DNA of 14,813 nucleotides, taken from CALJIC01 sp039805565. Its GTDB lineage: Bacteria; Chloroflexota; Chloroflexia; Chloroflexales; Roseiflexaceae. The stretch spans positions 1 to 14,813 of the forward strand of contig JBDLTZ010000227.1 in the NCBI GenBank assembly GCA_039805565.1, in the 5' to 3' direction. Shown here piece after piece: positions 1 through 6,762 of this stretch (positions are counted from its first letter, which is position 1; every line of letters begins with the position of its first letter). Below the pieces are notes generated by a model. It was not told where the DNA came from. It was given only the letters and a program-made list of their open reading frames with translations, and did no database searches. The translations under genes were made by a program, and so were the position numbers.

Positions 1-35
1 CTCACGACTCACGGCTCGAGGCTCACAGCTCACGC
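1..35. repeat. Heptanucleotide tandem repeat at the left edge
   Basis: Five consecutive 7-mers read ctcacga, ctcacgg, ctcgagg, ctcacag and ctcacgc. The run overlaps the bchZ stop codon (30-32) and continues to the window edge, so its true length is unknown. No gene is visible to the left of bchZ. It looks like a degenerate simple repeat downstream of the operon; no function is inferred. Confidence 0.6.
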
Positions 36-1508
36 TTTGGTAGTGGCGAGCGCCTCCTCGACGAGCTCGGCGCTGATCTCTTTGAGGGCGCGGCCGCGGG
101 CGAGAGCCTCGACCTGCATCTGGATCTGGCGGCTGGCCGAGATGCGCGGGATGTACGGCAGCTTCTCCAGCGCGGCGTCGAGGAGCTCCTTGGCGGCGGG
201 CTCCCAGGGCAGGTTGCCCGGGGCCTCGTCGGCCCTGACCGGCCCGGAGCGCGGCGCGCTGTAGGCCGCATCCACTGGCAGGAAGTTGAACAGCGTATTG
301 TAGAGCGCGTTGACGATCTCCTGCACCACGTATACCGCGCCGCGGTAGCCGAGGTAGGGCGTGCCGACGGCCCGGCGGACCACCGCGCCGGGGAACGCGG
401 CCGGGAAGAACGTGGTGAAGCGCGCACCGGCCTCGGAGAGGTAGATGCGCTCGTTGACCGAGCCGAACAGGAACGCCGGCGCCTTGGCGTGGATCATCGC
501 GCGGACGGCGTCATTGTTCGGGTCGCCGGGGCGCAGCGGCCGCGCAGCCACGAAGGCGATCTTCATGCCGAGCTCATCCCCCAGGTAGCGCGCCAGCCCC
601 TCGGCGTGTGACATCCCCGCGACGATTCCGACGTCGGTCGTGCCGAACCAGTCCCCCTGCGGCCCGCGCCAGAGGTCCCACACGGCGCGCAGCGTGGTGC
701 GCTTCTCCCGCGCGATGAACGCCTCGGCCTGCGCCTCGGTGCCAAGCAGCCGCGCAAGCTCGCGCACGAAGGCCGTGGTCTCGCGCATGCCGTAGGGCGC
801 CAGCAGCGTCGGCTGCCCCAGGTCCTCCGCCAGGCCCCGCCCGAACTCCTTGTAGAGCACCACGTTGACCTGCGCCTCGGCCAGGCGCGGCGTGTCGGCC
901 AGCAGCGACTCGTAGGGGTAGACGAGGTTGATCGTGCCGCCGGCCCCCTCGATCAGGCGGCGCAGCTCCTCCAGGTCGGAGGGCGCGTTGAAGCAGCCGA
1001 GGGTCGGGCCGATGATGTTGACGCTCCGCGGGACGCGCGTGGCCGAGCTCTGCGGCGCGCCGTAGTTCTGCCAGAGCCAGCGCAGCACGCGGTCGCGCCC
1101 GATCCACTCGTCGTCCGAGAGGGAGTTGCTCCAGTAGAAAGTGGTGCCCTCGCCGAGCGTTGTGACCACCGAGGAGAGGTCGGCGCCGATCATCTCGCTC
1201 TCCGCGGTGGAGACGACGATCACACGCTTGCCCTCCAGCACGCCTGAGTCGCGCAGGCCCTCGTAGGTCCAGCGGACCTTGTCCGAGGTGCCCTTGCCGC
1301 CGACCTCCTGCTCGGTCATCGTGGCGGGGGTGATATTCTCGATGTGCGGCACGGCGTCGGTGTAGTCCGGCACGGCTGTGGCCACGAGGTTGAAGCAGCC
1401 CACCGGCGCGTCGCAGATCACGTGGACGTCCGGCATGGCGCACATCGTCCAGGCCGCTGCCCAGTAGCCGGAGGTGTCGGACAGGTCTCGGATGACAGAA
1501 GGGGGCAT
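30..1508 (-). CDS. bchZ: Chlorophyllide a reductase subunit Z (BchZ)
   Basis: Catalytic subunit of the nitrogenase-like chlorophyllide a reductase, which reduces ring B of chlorophyllide a to give the bacteriochlorin; it pairs with BchY and takes electrons from BchX. The 492-residue product has the usual BchZ length. The N-terminus is typical (SGYWAAAWTM, then DAPVGCFN with Cys38), and the Cys of this PVGC motif is the likely BchZ cluster ligand. The C-terminal PWEPAAKELLD...RISASRQIQ segment is of the BchZ type and differs from BchB. The ATG at 1508 lies 4 nt after the bchY stop, with GGAG about 9 nt upstream inside bchY; longer in-frame starts would overlap bchY by 250 nt and have no family support. 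It is the last gene of the bchF-to-bchZ unit. BchB was considered and rejected on the motifs. Confidence 0.95.
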   Translation of the reverse strand: MPPSVIRDLSDTSGYWAAAWTMCAMPDVHVICDAPVGCFNLVATAVPDYTDAVPHIENITPATMTEQEVGGKGTSDKVRWTYEGLRDSGVLEGKRVIVVSTAESEMIGADLSSVVTTLGEGTTFYWSNSLSDDEWIGRDRVLRWLWQNYGAPQSSATRVPRSVNIIGPTLGCFNAPSDLEELRRLIEGAGGTINLVYPYESLLADTPRLAEAQVNVVLYKEFGRGLAEDLGQPTLLAPYGMRETTAFVRELARLLGTEAQAEAFIAREKRTTLRAVWDLWRGPQGDWFGTTDVGIVAGMSHAEGLARYLGDELGMKIAFVAARPLRPGDPNNDAVRAMIHAKAPAFLFGSVNERIYLSEAGARFTTFFPAAFPGAVVRRAVGTPYLGYRGAVYVVQEIVNALYNTLFNFLPVDAAYSAPRSGPVRADEAPGNLPWEPAAKELLDAALEKLPYIPRISASRQIQMQVEALARGRALKEISAELVEEALATTKA

Positions 1509-1512
1509 GGCG

Positions 1513-2784
1513 CTACTCCGCAAAGAACTCCTGCATCGCCCGGTACCGGTCGGTGCGGCCGATGGTATCGGCGACGAAGGCGAGCGTGGCGGCCATGCCG
1601 CCGGCGAGGAAGAACGGGCGCGACGCGAGCTGGTTGGTGAAGTACATCGCCGGGATGCCGCGCTCCTTGGCGGCGGCGGCGAAGGGCGTGGTGCCGAGCA
1701 CGAAGTCCGGCTTGTAGCGGTCGAGCGCGGCAATGTCCTCCTCGAGGGCCTTGCGGTAGACAACCTCCTGGGTGCCGCGGCCGCGGAGCCAGAGCTCGTC
1801 CGGCAGGGTGAGCGGGTCGGTGCCGATCGAGGTGGAGATGTAGGGCACCTCGGCGCCGGCCTCGACGAGCACGCGGGCGTAGGCCAGCTCGGTGCCCTCG
1901 TAGCCGGTGACGAGCACGCGCGCGCCCTTGAGCGGGCGGGCGTCCACGATCGCCTGGGCGCGGTCGCGCTCCTCCACGGCCACGCGCTCGACGGTGTCCT
2001 GGTCGAGCTCGAGCATGCGGCCGACGGCGCGTAGCCAGGCGTAGGTGCCGCTGATGCCCACGGGGGCGCCGCCCACCACCGGCACGCCCCACTCGCGGTA
2101 GAGGCGGATGGTGCCCTTGTAGAACGGGTGGAGCGGGGCGAGGGCGGCGGCGCGGCCGGCGCGGCGCATGTCGTCTACCGAGCGCCCGGGGAGCGCGATG
2201 GTGGACTCGACCCCCATGCGGCGCAGCACGCCGTCCACGGCGATCTGGTCCCCAGGGAAGACCTCGCCCATCAGCACAGCGGTGCGCGGCTCGGGTCGGC
2301 TCTCGCGGTCCCCCATGCGGCGCAGCAGCGCCTCTATCGCCACGTCTTTGGCTTCGGCGTGGGAGTGGATGGCGTAGGCCGGGACGCGCACCAGCACCAC
2401 CTCGGCGTTGCCGGCCCGTCGCGGCAGCAGCTCCTCGGGCATGCCGGCCGTCTCGGCCACGCAGAGCGAGATCACCGGGATGAGCTGGCAGCCCGGCTCT
2501 TTCGCGGCCACCTCGATCGCGGCGCGGGTGCCCTCGACCACCTCGCCCGCGAACAGCTCGGCGCTGCCGAGGGTGGGCGCGAGGATCGACTTGCGCGCAC
2601 CGTAGAAGTGGGTGATGAAGGTGAGCCCGTAGAGGCAGCCGGTGTCGGTGGCCATGACCGGGTGCGAGCCCTCGATGCGCGTCAGGATGCGGAGCGAACC
2701 GAACGCGGGGCACATGGACTGCGGGTGGAGCTTACAGACCTGGCCCTGGGCGGGCGTGGCGGCGAGCGGGATGGTCTCTGCCAT
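1513..2784 (-). CDS. bchY: Chlorophyllide a reductase subunit Y (BchY)
   Basis: Partner of BchZ in the chlorophyllide a reductase catalytic component; BchY supplies three cysteines to the catalytic [4Fe-4S] cluster. The 423-residue protein has SMCPAFG (Cys25), TGCLYGLTF (Cys50) and ISLCVAE (Cys108). The spacings of 25 and 58 residues fit the three BchY cluster cysteines known from Rhodobacter BchY. HFYGARKS after Cys50 is a BchY hallmark. Length resembles Chloroflexota BchY and is shorter than the proteobacterial form. The ATG at 2784 has GGAAG about 7 nt upstream. It follows a 140-nt spacer holding a hairpin and is tightly followed by bchZ. BchN is the nearest paralogue but lacks the MCPAFG/HFYGAR pair. 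Confidence 0.94.
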   Translation of the reverse strand: MAETIPLAATPAQGQVCKLHPQSMCPAFGSLRILTRIEGSHPVMATDTGCLYGLTFITHFYGARKSILAPTLGSAELFAGEVVEGTRAAIEVAAKEPGCQLIPVISLCVAETAGMPEELLPRRAGNAEVVLVRVPAYAIHSHAEAKDVAIEALLRRMGDRESRPEPRTAVLMGEVFPGDQIAVDGVLRRMGVESTIALPGRSVDDMRRAGRAAALAPLHPFYKGTIRLYREWGVPVVGGAPVGISGTYAWLRAVGRMLELDQDTVERVAVEERDRAQAIVDARPLKGARVLVTGYEGTELAYARVLVEAGAEVPYISTSIGTDPLTLPDELWLRGRGTQEVVYRKALEEDIAALDRYKPDFVLGTTPFAAAAKERGIPAMYFTNQLASRPFFLAGGMAATLAFVADTIGRTDRYRAMQEFFAE

Positions 2785-2877
2785 AGGGGCTTCCTTCTGT
2801 GCCGCGCGACTGAGTCTGCACTACGGGCGCGAGCGGAAATACGAACAGCGCGAGGTGCGCGCGAGTGACACGGGCAC

Positions 2878-2903
2878 CGAGGGCGAGCCCAAGCCCGCCC
2901 TCG
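2878..2903 (-). other. Intercistronic hairpin between the small ORF and bchY
   Basis: CGAGGGCG (2878-2885) and CGCCCTCG (2896-2903) form a perfect 8-bp stem with a 10-nt loop, 21 nt beyond the stop codon of the small membrane protein. No U-tract follows on the minus strand, so it is unlikely to be a classical terminator. It may act as an RNA stability or processing element. The rest of the 2785-2924 spacer shows nothing recognisable. Confidence 0.5.
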
Positions 2904-2924
2904 CGCCGTCGTGGTCGGGCGATG

Positions 2925-3116
2925 CTACACGGGCGTGCCGGCCTCGTCGTTCGACTTCGCCGGGTCGAGCCGCAGGTAGGTGTCTGTGGCCTGCTTGTCC
3001 GTGACGCGGGCGGCGAAGATGAACCCGAGGATGACGATGGCGAGTGGCAGGAAGCAGAGCATGAAGGCGGACGGCGGCGGGAACGACGTGCTCTGGAGCA
3101 GGATGAGAGCGTCCAT
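2925..3116 (-). CDS. Small single-pass membrane protein in the chlorophyllide reductase operon
   Basis: Unrecognised 63-residue protein. One hydrophobic helix spans about residues 17-36 (core FMLCFLPLAIVILGFIFAAR) and is followed by a polar, charged tail of about 27 residues. Short N-terminus and positive residues right after the helix (R37, K41) suggest the tail is cytoplasmic, by the positive-inside rule (inference). The ATG at 3116 has a clear GGAGA about 5 nt upstream, which supports translation. It lies 20 nt after the DUF169 gene and before bchY, all on one strand. By position it could anchor or assist chlorophyllide a reductase at the membrane, but no domain supports a defined role. 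Confidence 0.7.
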   Translation of the reverse strand: MDALILLQSTSFPPPSAFMLCFLPLAIVILGFIFAARVTDKQATDTYLRLDPAKSNDEAGTPV

Positions 3117-3136
3117 ACAGGTCTCCTTGCTGCTGA

Positions 3137-3877
3137 CTACGTGGTCTCTGGCTCCGGGGCGTGCGACGGCATGATCAGCGCGCGCATGCGCTCCGGGTCG
3201 ATGCGGAAGTTCTCGATGAGCTCGATGATGTAGCGGAAGTGGTGGCGTGGGATGGCGACGAACATCTCGCCCTGCGCCACGCGGTTGTGCATACGGCCGC
3301 CGCCGTCGCCGGTGGCGAACACACTGTTGCGCGTGAGCCAGGGGGTGGCGAAGATCGAGGCGCAGGCCGAGGGGCCGATCTCGCCCACCGGGAAGGTGCC
3401 CTCGCGCACCGAGGCCGCCCCGGCGATCTGCATAGCGTGCATTGGGTCGGTGACGCAGATCAACAGGTCCACCGGCACTCCGTCGGGCACCTCGTCGAGC
3501 GGGGCGGCGGCCAGGGCGCGGATGGCGCCCGGCGGCAGCGAGCTGCTCTGGGCCTTGTTGCGGCGCGCGGCCTCCTCGGTGAAGAAGCCCTGCGCCATCG
3601 TCAGGTACTCGCCCTCAGTGATCAGCGTGCCAGCGTCTGGCAGCCATCCGAGGTGGTACTGGCCCACCCAGCAGTCGTGGTGCTCGCGGTCCACGTAGAC
3701 CTTGCGGCCGCCCTCGGCCTCACGCACAATTGCGCAGGCCACCACGCTGCTCGCCTCGTAGCCTGGCGGCGGCCCATCGGCGCAGTAGGTCACGGCCACC
3801 GGGCGGCGCCTCACCTTGAGCTTATCCACCAGCAGGGTGTTGAGCTGCTTGAGATCGACTTCTGTCTCTGCTGTCAT
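3137..3877 (-). CDS. DUF169 family protein embedded in the bchX-bchY operon
   Basis: 246-residue soluble protein that looks like the DUF169 family, whose function is not known. Visible features are an N-terminal LKQLNTLLVDKL segment, VVACAIVREA (Cys48), EHHDCWVGQYHLGW (His66, His67, Cys69), GPSACASIF (Cys172) and FATGDGGGR near residues 187-195. The conserved Cys/His residues would suit metal, Fe-S or tetrapyrrole binding (inference). The ATG at 3877 was chosen because MTAETEVDLKQ starts the conserved part; a TTG at 3916 would add 13 residues and lacks a good ribosome site. It lies 60 nt downstream of bchX and 20 nt upstream of the small membrane protein, in the middle of the chlorophyllide a reductase genes, which suggests a job in that enzyme's assembly or substrate handling. 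Confidence 0.8.
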   Translation of the reverse strand: MTAETEVDLKQLNTLLVDKLKVRRRPVAVTYCADGPPPGYEASSVVACAIVREAEGGRKVYVDREHHDCWVGQYHLGWLPDAGTLITEGEYLTMAQGFFTEEAARRNKAQSSSLPPGAIRALAAAPLDEVPDGVPVDLLICVTDPMHAMQIAGAASVREGTFPVGEIGPSACASIFATPWLTRNSVFATGDGGGRMHNRVAQGEMFVAIPRHHFRYIIELIENFRIDPERMRALIMPSHAPEPETT

Positions 3878-3937
3878 GCGCCCTCGGCATACGGAGATTG
3901 GATGCGCCCCCGGCAATCCAGAATCCCCAAACGAACA

Positions 3938-5113
3938 TCAGCGGTAGCTCGGTGCATCGGCATGGCGCAGATCCACGTAGCTGAAGCTCTGGCCGCTGCG
4001 GCGCAGGGCCGATAGGAAGGCCAGCTTGTTGTCCATGTCCTCGGCGTGGCCGAGGCGGATCTCGATCGAGCCAGACGTGACCGTGATGCCCTCGCGGTCG
4101 GTGCGGGCCATGTCGGTTACGTACATGCCGATCGCCTCGACCATCTTCTGCACCTTGAGCTGCACCGGGTCGCTGAGCTGCACCTGCGGGATGATCGGCG
4201 TGAGCGTCAGAGTGGGCATCGTGACCACCTTCGCGCCGCCGAACATGTCGTTGGCGGTGGCCGAGTCGGGCCGCCCGGGTGGCTCCTCGGCGCCGAATAC
4301 GCGCAGGAAGGCGTCGTAGCCCAGCGGCGTGTAGTTGTCGCAGGGCGCGATCTCGCGGCGCGCGATGCGACCTGCGAGGTCGCCGAAGATCGCGTCGAAC
4401 TGCGGCTCCTCGAGGGCCAGCCTGCAGGCGTCGGCCAGCTCGCGCACGCGGCGGCTGAGCGGCACGCGGGCCAGGATCGGCAGGCCGGTGGCGCGGGCGT
4501 ACAGATCGGCGGTGTCCGAGCCGTCGTCGCGGTTCACCACTAGGCCAAGGATCTGCGTGGTGCCGCCCATCGAGCGGAAGTACTGCGCGGCGCGAGCGAT
4601 ATTGTTGGCCGCGTAGAGCGACTGCCGGTCGTGGCCCACCACGATGATCACCTGCTCGGCAAGCGAGCGGGCGAGCGGGGTGGCGAAGCCGCCGCAGACC
4701 ACGTCGCCGAGGAAGTCCATCACGACGAAGTCGAGGCTCCAGCGGCTCATGCCGAGCGTCTCGAGAGTCTTGAAGCCCGAGGAGATCCCCTGTCCGCCGC
4801 AGCCGCGGCCGACCTCAGGGCCGCCGAGCTCGCAGCCGAAGATTGTGGCGCCGGGGCGGAGCTCGTTGCGGAAGATGACGTCGCCGACGGCCAGCTGCTC
4901 CTCGCGGCCGGACTCCTTGAAGACGCGCCACTGCTCGCCGAGCGTCGGCAGCGAGTGGCCGCCGAAGATCGTGTTGCACGAGTCGTGCTTCGGGTCGCAG
5001 CCGAGCTGCAGCACCCGGTGGCCGTCGAAGGTGAGGCGGGCGGTAAGGTTGGACGTGAAGAAGCTCTTGCCCATCCCGCCCTTACCGTAGACCGCAAGCA
5101 TGCGTGGCGCCAT
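3938..5113 (-). CDS. bchX: Chlorophyllide a reductase iron protein (BchX) with C-terminal extension
   Basis: NifH-like ATP-dependent [4Fe-4S] reductase that passes electrons to BchYZ. The P-loop is GKGGMGKS (residues 10-17). Cys105 (EVGRGCGG) and Cys140 (FLGDVVCGGF) are 35 residues apart, as are the cluster ligands in NifH and BchL. DFLGDVVCGGF is typical of BchX and differs from BchL. The core ends near residue 275. About 115 extra residues follow, the last part (SIEIRLGHAEDMDNKL...YVDLRHADAPSYR) reading like the C-terminal beta domain of FtsQ/DivIB. The ATG at 5113 has a G-rich ribosome site 4 nt upstream; a TTG directly before it is less likely. It lies 43 nt downstream of bchC and leads into the DUF169 gene. 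Confidence 0.95.
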   Translation of the reverse strand: MAPRMLAVYGKGGMGKSFFTSNLTARLTFDGHRVLQLGCDPKHDSCNTIFGGHSLPTLGEQWRVFKESGREEQLAVGDVIFRNELRPGATIFGCELGGPEVGRGCGGQGISSGFKTLETLGMSRWSLDFVVMDFLGDVVCGGFATPLARSLAEQVIIVVGHDRQSLYAANNIARAAQYFRSMGGTTQILGLVVNRDDGSDTADLYARATGLPILARVPLSRRVRELADACRLALEEPQFDAIFGDLAGRIARREIAPCDNYTPLGYDAFLRVFGAEEPPGRPDSATANDMFGGAKVVTMPTLTLTPIIPQVQLSDPVQLKVQKMVEAIGMYVTDMARTDREGITVTSGSIEIRLGHAEDMDNKLAFLSALRRSGQSFSYVDLRHADAPSYR

Positions 5114-5156
5114 CAAACCCCCCTTAGTGCAACGTGTACAGTGAAAACTGCAATCT

Positions 5157-6188
5157 CTACTCCCACTCCATCACCAGCTTCAGGCACTCTGGCTCATCGA
5201 GGCCCGCCCGGTACGCCTCGGCGAACTGCTCCACGGCGAAGGTGTGCGTGATCAGCCCGGACACATCCAGCGCGCCCGAAGCGATCATGTCGCGGCAGCG
5301 CTCGAGGTCGCCCGGGGCCCACTCGCGCGCCGTGAGCAGCCGCGCCTGCTTGAGAAACAGCGGCATGTACGGCAGGCGCAGCTCGTCGTAGTAGCCCAGC
5401 AGCAGCACGGATCCGCCGGGCGCGAGCTGCGGGAGCGCCTCGGCCAGCGCAGCCATCGAGCCGGTGGCCTCGATGATCATATCAGCCGGCTGACCCAGCG
5501 CCTCGGCCAGCGGCGTCTCGGCGGTGTTGATGACTGCGTTCGCGCTGCTCAGCGCCAGCCGCGAGCCAGCCCTATCGGCTGCGGCCACCCAGGCGCCCCG
5601 CGTGCGGGCGATGCGGGCTGCGAGCTGGCCCACCGGCCCCTGCCCGAGCACGAGCACGCGCTTCGTAGCCACAGAGGACACAGCGGGCTCAGGGGGAGTC
5701 GCTTCTGCTGCCCTCGCTCGCTCTCGCTCGGCGTGCTCTGTGCCCTCGGTGGCAAAGAGGAGATCAACTCCGTGCAGCGCGGTGGCTGCGAGGGCCAGCA
5801 GCACCCCCTGGCGCGGCTCGAGGCCGTCGAGCGGCACGGCGCGGCGGTGGTCGGCGATCAGCGTGTCCGACTGGCCACCCCAGGCCGGGTTAACGCCGCT
5901 GTAGCAGCGTGCGCCGCCCACGTACACCCAGCGCCCCTCCCATGCGGGTGGCACGTTCGCGCCGAGCCCCACCACGCGGCCCACCGTCTCGTAGCCGGGG
6001 ATCACCGGGAAGGCGAGCATAGGGTGCGGCATGCGCCCGGCGAGCAGCATGCGCTCGGTGCCGGCGCTGATCGATGTGTAGGCGGTGCGTACCACCACGT
6101 CGTCGGGGCCGGGTGCCGTGAGCTCGACCTGGCGCAGTTCGAGGCGGTCTGCCGCGGGGATCACAATGGCGCGAGCGGTGGTTGTCAT
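5157..6188 (-). CDS. bchC: 3-hydroxyethyl bacteriochlorophyllide a dehydrogenase (BchC)
   Basis: Medium-chain dehydrogenase that oxidises the C3 hydroxyethyl group to the acetyl group of bacteriochlorophyllide a. The 343-residue protein has the BchC-type TSISAGTERMLLAGRMPHPM segment (residues 38-57), FPVIPGYETVGRV (60-72), GGARCYSG and LALAATALHG, then a Rossmann domain with VLVLGQGPVGQLAARIA (178-194). Between the catalytic and Rossmann parts, residues about 145-177 form a charged insert (rich in E, A, R) that usual BchC lacks; it coincides with a palindromic DNA repeat at 5668-5753. The ATG overlaps the bchF stop by 4 nt (ATGA), showing translational coupling. Substrate follows from context and family; sequence alone places it clearly in BchC. 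Confidence 0.9.
   Translation of the reverse strand: MTTTARAIVIPAADRLELRQVELTAPGPDDVVVRTAYTSISAGTERMLLAGRMPHPMLAFPVIPGYETVGRVVGLGANVPPAWEGRWVYVGGARCYSGVNPAWGGQSDTLIADHRRAVPLDGLEPRQGVLLALAATALHGVDLLFATEGTEHAERERARAAEATPPEPAVSSVATKRVLVLGQGPVGQLAARIARTRGAWVAAADRAGSRLALSSANAVINTAETPLAEALGQPADMIIEATGSMAALAEALPQLAPGGSVLLLGYYDELRLPYMPLFLKQARLLTAREWAPGDLERCRDMIASGALDVSGLITHTFAVEQFAEAYRAGLDEPECLKLVMEWE
5668..5753. repeat. Palindromic repeat element inserted in frame in bchC
   Basis: The left arm GCCACAGAGGACACAG matches the reverse complement of the right arm (5738-5753), GCCACCGAGGGCACAG, read outwards at about 14 of 16 positions when the outermost base is aligned on the shared GCCAC. About 54 bp lie between the arms, including a CTCGCTCG-rich run. 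The element encodes roughly residues 146-174 of BchC, the stretch absent from ordinary BchC. It resembles the small dispersed palindromes seen in many environmental bacterial genomes, but no second copy lies in this window. Confidence 0.65.
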
Positions 6189-6640
6189 GCGTTTGTCCTT
6201 GCCGCTCGCCGCTGCCTGCCGGCCTGCACGCCGCGGTAGACGAACTGGGCGCAGTTGATCAGGTAGGTGCAGTACGCCAGCAGCATGAGTGTCATGACGG
6301 CCCGGTTGTCCCAGCCGAGCGCCACGGCCACGAAGTACAGGTTGTGCGTCAGGATCGCCACCAGGTTCCCCAGGTCCTCCCAGAAGAACTCGCGGGCCAT
6401 GAAGTAGTGGCCGAAGATCTCCTTCTCCCAGATCATCCCGGTGATGGTGATGGCCCACAGCAGCGCGATCTTCACCAGCACGCTCGCGTTGGCGATCGCG
6501 TACCCCTCGCCGGTGACGAGGTAGCGGATCACCAGCGCGAAGCTGACCACGAAGGCCAGGAACTGGATCGGCGCCAGCACTGCCTGGACAAGTGTCCAGA
6601 TGCTCGCGTCACGCCGTGCTAGCTGCTCTGGGGTGTACAT
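6185..6640 (-). CDS. bchF: 3-vinyl (bacterio)chlorophyllide hydratase (BchF)
   Basis: Integral membrane enzyme that adds water to the C3 vinyl group, making the hydroxyethyl substrate of BchC. The product has about 151 residues, the usual BchF length. The opening MYTPEQLARRDASIWTLVQ is the family signature, followed by GMIWEKEIFGHYFMAREFFWEDLGN in two adjoining pieces and a C-terminal YLINCAQFVYRG. About four hydrophobic helices are visible. The ATG at 6640 is listed; a TTG at 6646 gives MSMYTPEQ and has GAGG at a better 5-nt spacing, so the real start could be either. It is the first gene of the left unit, about 35 nt from its predicted transcription start, and overlaps bchC by 4 nt. Confidence 0.93.
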   Translation of the reverse strand: MYTPEQLARRDASIWTLVQAVLAPIQFLAFVVSFALVIRYLVTGEGYAIANASVLVKIALLWAITITGMIWEKEIFGHYFMAREFFWEDLGNLVAILTHNLYFVAVALGWDNRAVMTLMLLAYCTYLINCAQFVYRGVQAGRQRRAARTNA

Positions 6641-6660
6641 CGACAATATGGCCTCAAAAC

Positions 6661-6689
6661 TTGAGCCTCGCGTATGAAACGATTATAAT
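6661..6689 (+). promoter_or_regulatory. Sigma-70-type promoter for the universal stress protein gene
   Basis: TTGAGC (6661-6666) and a perfect TATAAT (6684-6689) are separated by 17 bp. The predicted start near 6696 gives a leader of about 65 nt before the GTG at 6763. The -10 overlaps the minus-strand -10 of bchF (6682-6687), so the two divergent promoters probably compete for polymerase. Confidence 0.7.
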
Positions 6690-6711
6690 ACGGCTCATCC
6701 ACTCGACTACA
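6682..6711 (-). promoter_or_regulatory. Divergent promoter for the bchF-bchC-bchXYZ unit
   Basis: A perfect minus-strand TATAAT (6687-6682) lies 18 bp from a poor -35 (TGTAGT at 6711-6706). Weak -35 plus good -10 suggests dependence on an activator. The spacing to the upstream GCTTACACATAT element (6720-6731) equals that in the puf promoter. Predicted transcription start is near 6675. Confidence 0.6.
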
Positions 6712-6719
6712 TGCACAAA

Positions 6720-6731
6720 GCTTACACATAT
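6720..6731. promoter_or_regulatory. Candidate operator GCTTACACATAT, bchF/usp copy
   Basis: This 12-mer is identical to 14205-14216 upstream of pufB, in the same orientation and with the same 32-bp gap to the minus-strand -10. Relative to the plus-strand usp gene it lies in the transcribed leader, so a bound protein could activate bchF and block usp at once. ACA trinucleotides at 6724, 6737 and 6748 are 13 and 11 bp apart, a helical-turn-like spacing. Confidence 0.55.
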
Positions 6732-6762
6732 CCCCCACATTAGGCGTACAAGGGAGGTTGCT

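Noticed and set aside
1418..2713. 431-residue minus-strand ORF overlapping bchY in another frame
   Set aside because: Arg/Pro/His-rich composition typical of a GC-rich shadow frame; bchY in the other frame has all family motifs.
3161..4015. 284-residue plus-strand ORF opposite the DUF169 gene
   Set aside because: Low-complexity His/Ala/Arg composition and no domain; the minus-strand gene explains the region.
30..5113. Assignment as protochlorophyllide reductase bchL/bchN/bchB
   Set aside because: DFLGDVVCGGF in the Fe-protein, MCPAFG/HFYGAR in the Y subunit with 25/58 Cys spacing, and the Z-type ends fit BchXYZ and not BchLNB.
5135..5140. TGTACA palindrome in the bchC-bchX spacer as an operator
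   Set aside because: Only 6 bp, no promoter next to it, and bchC-bchX look co-transcribed over a 43-nt gap.
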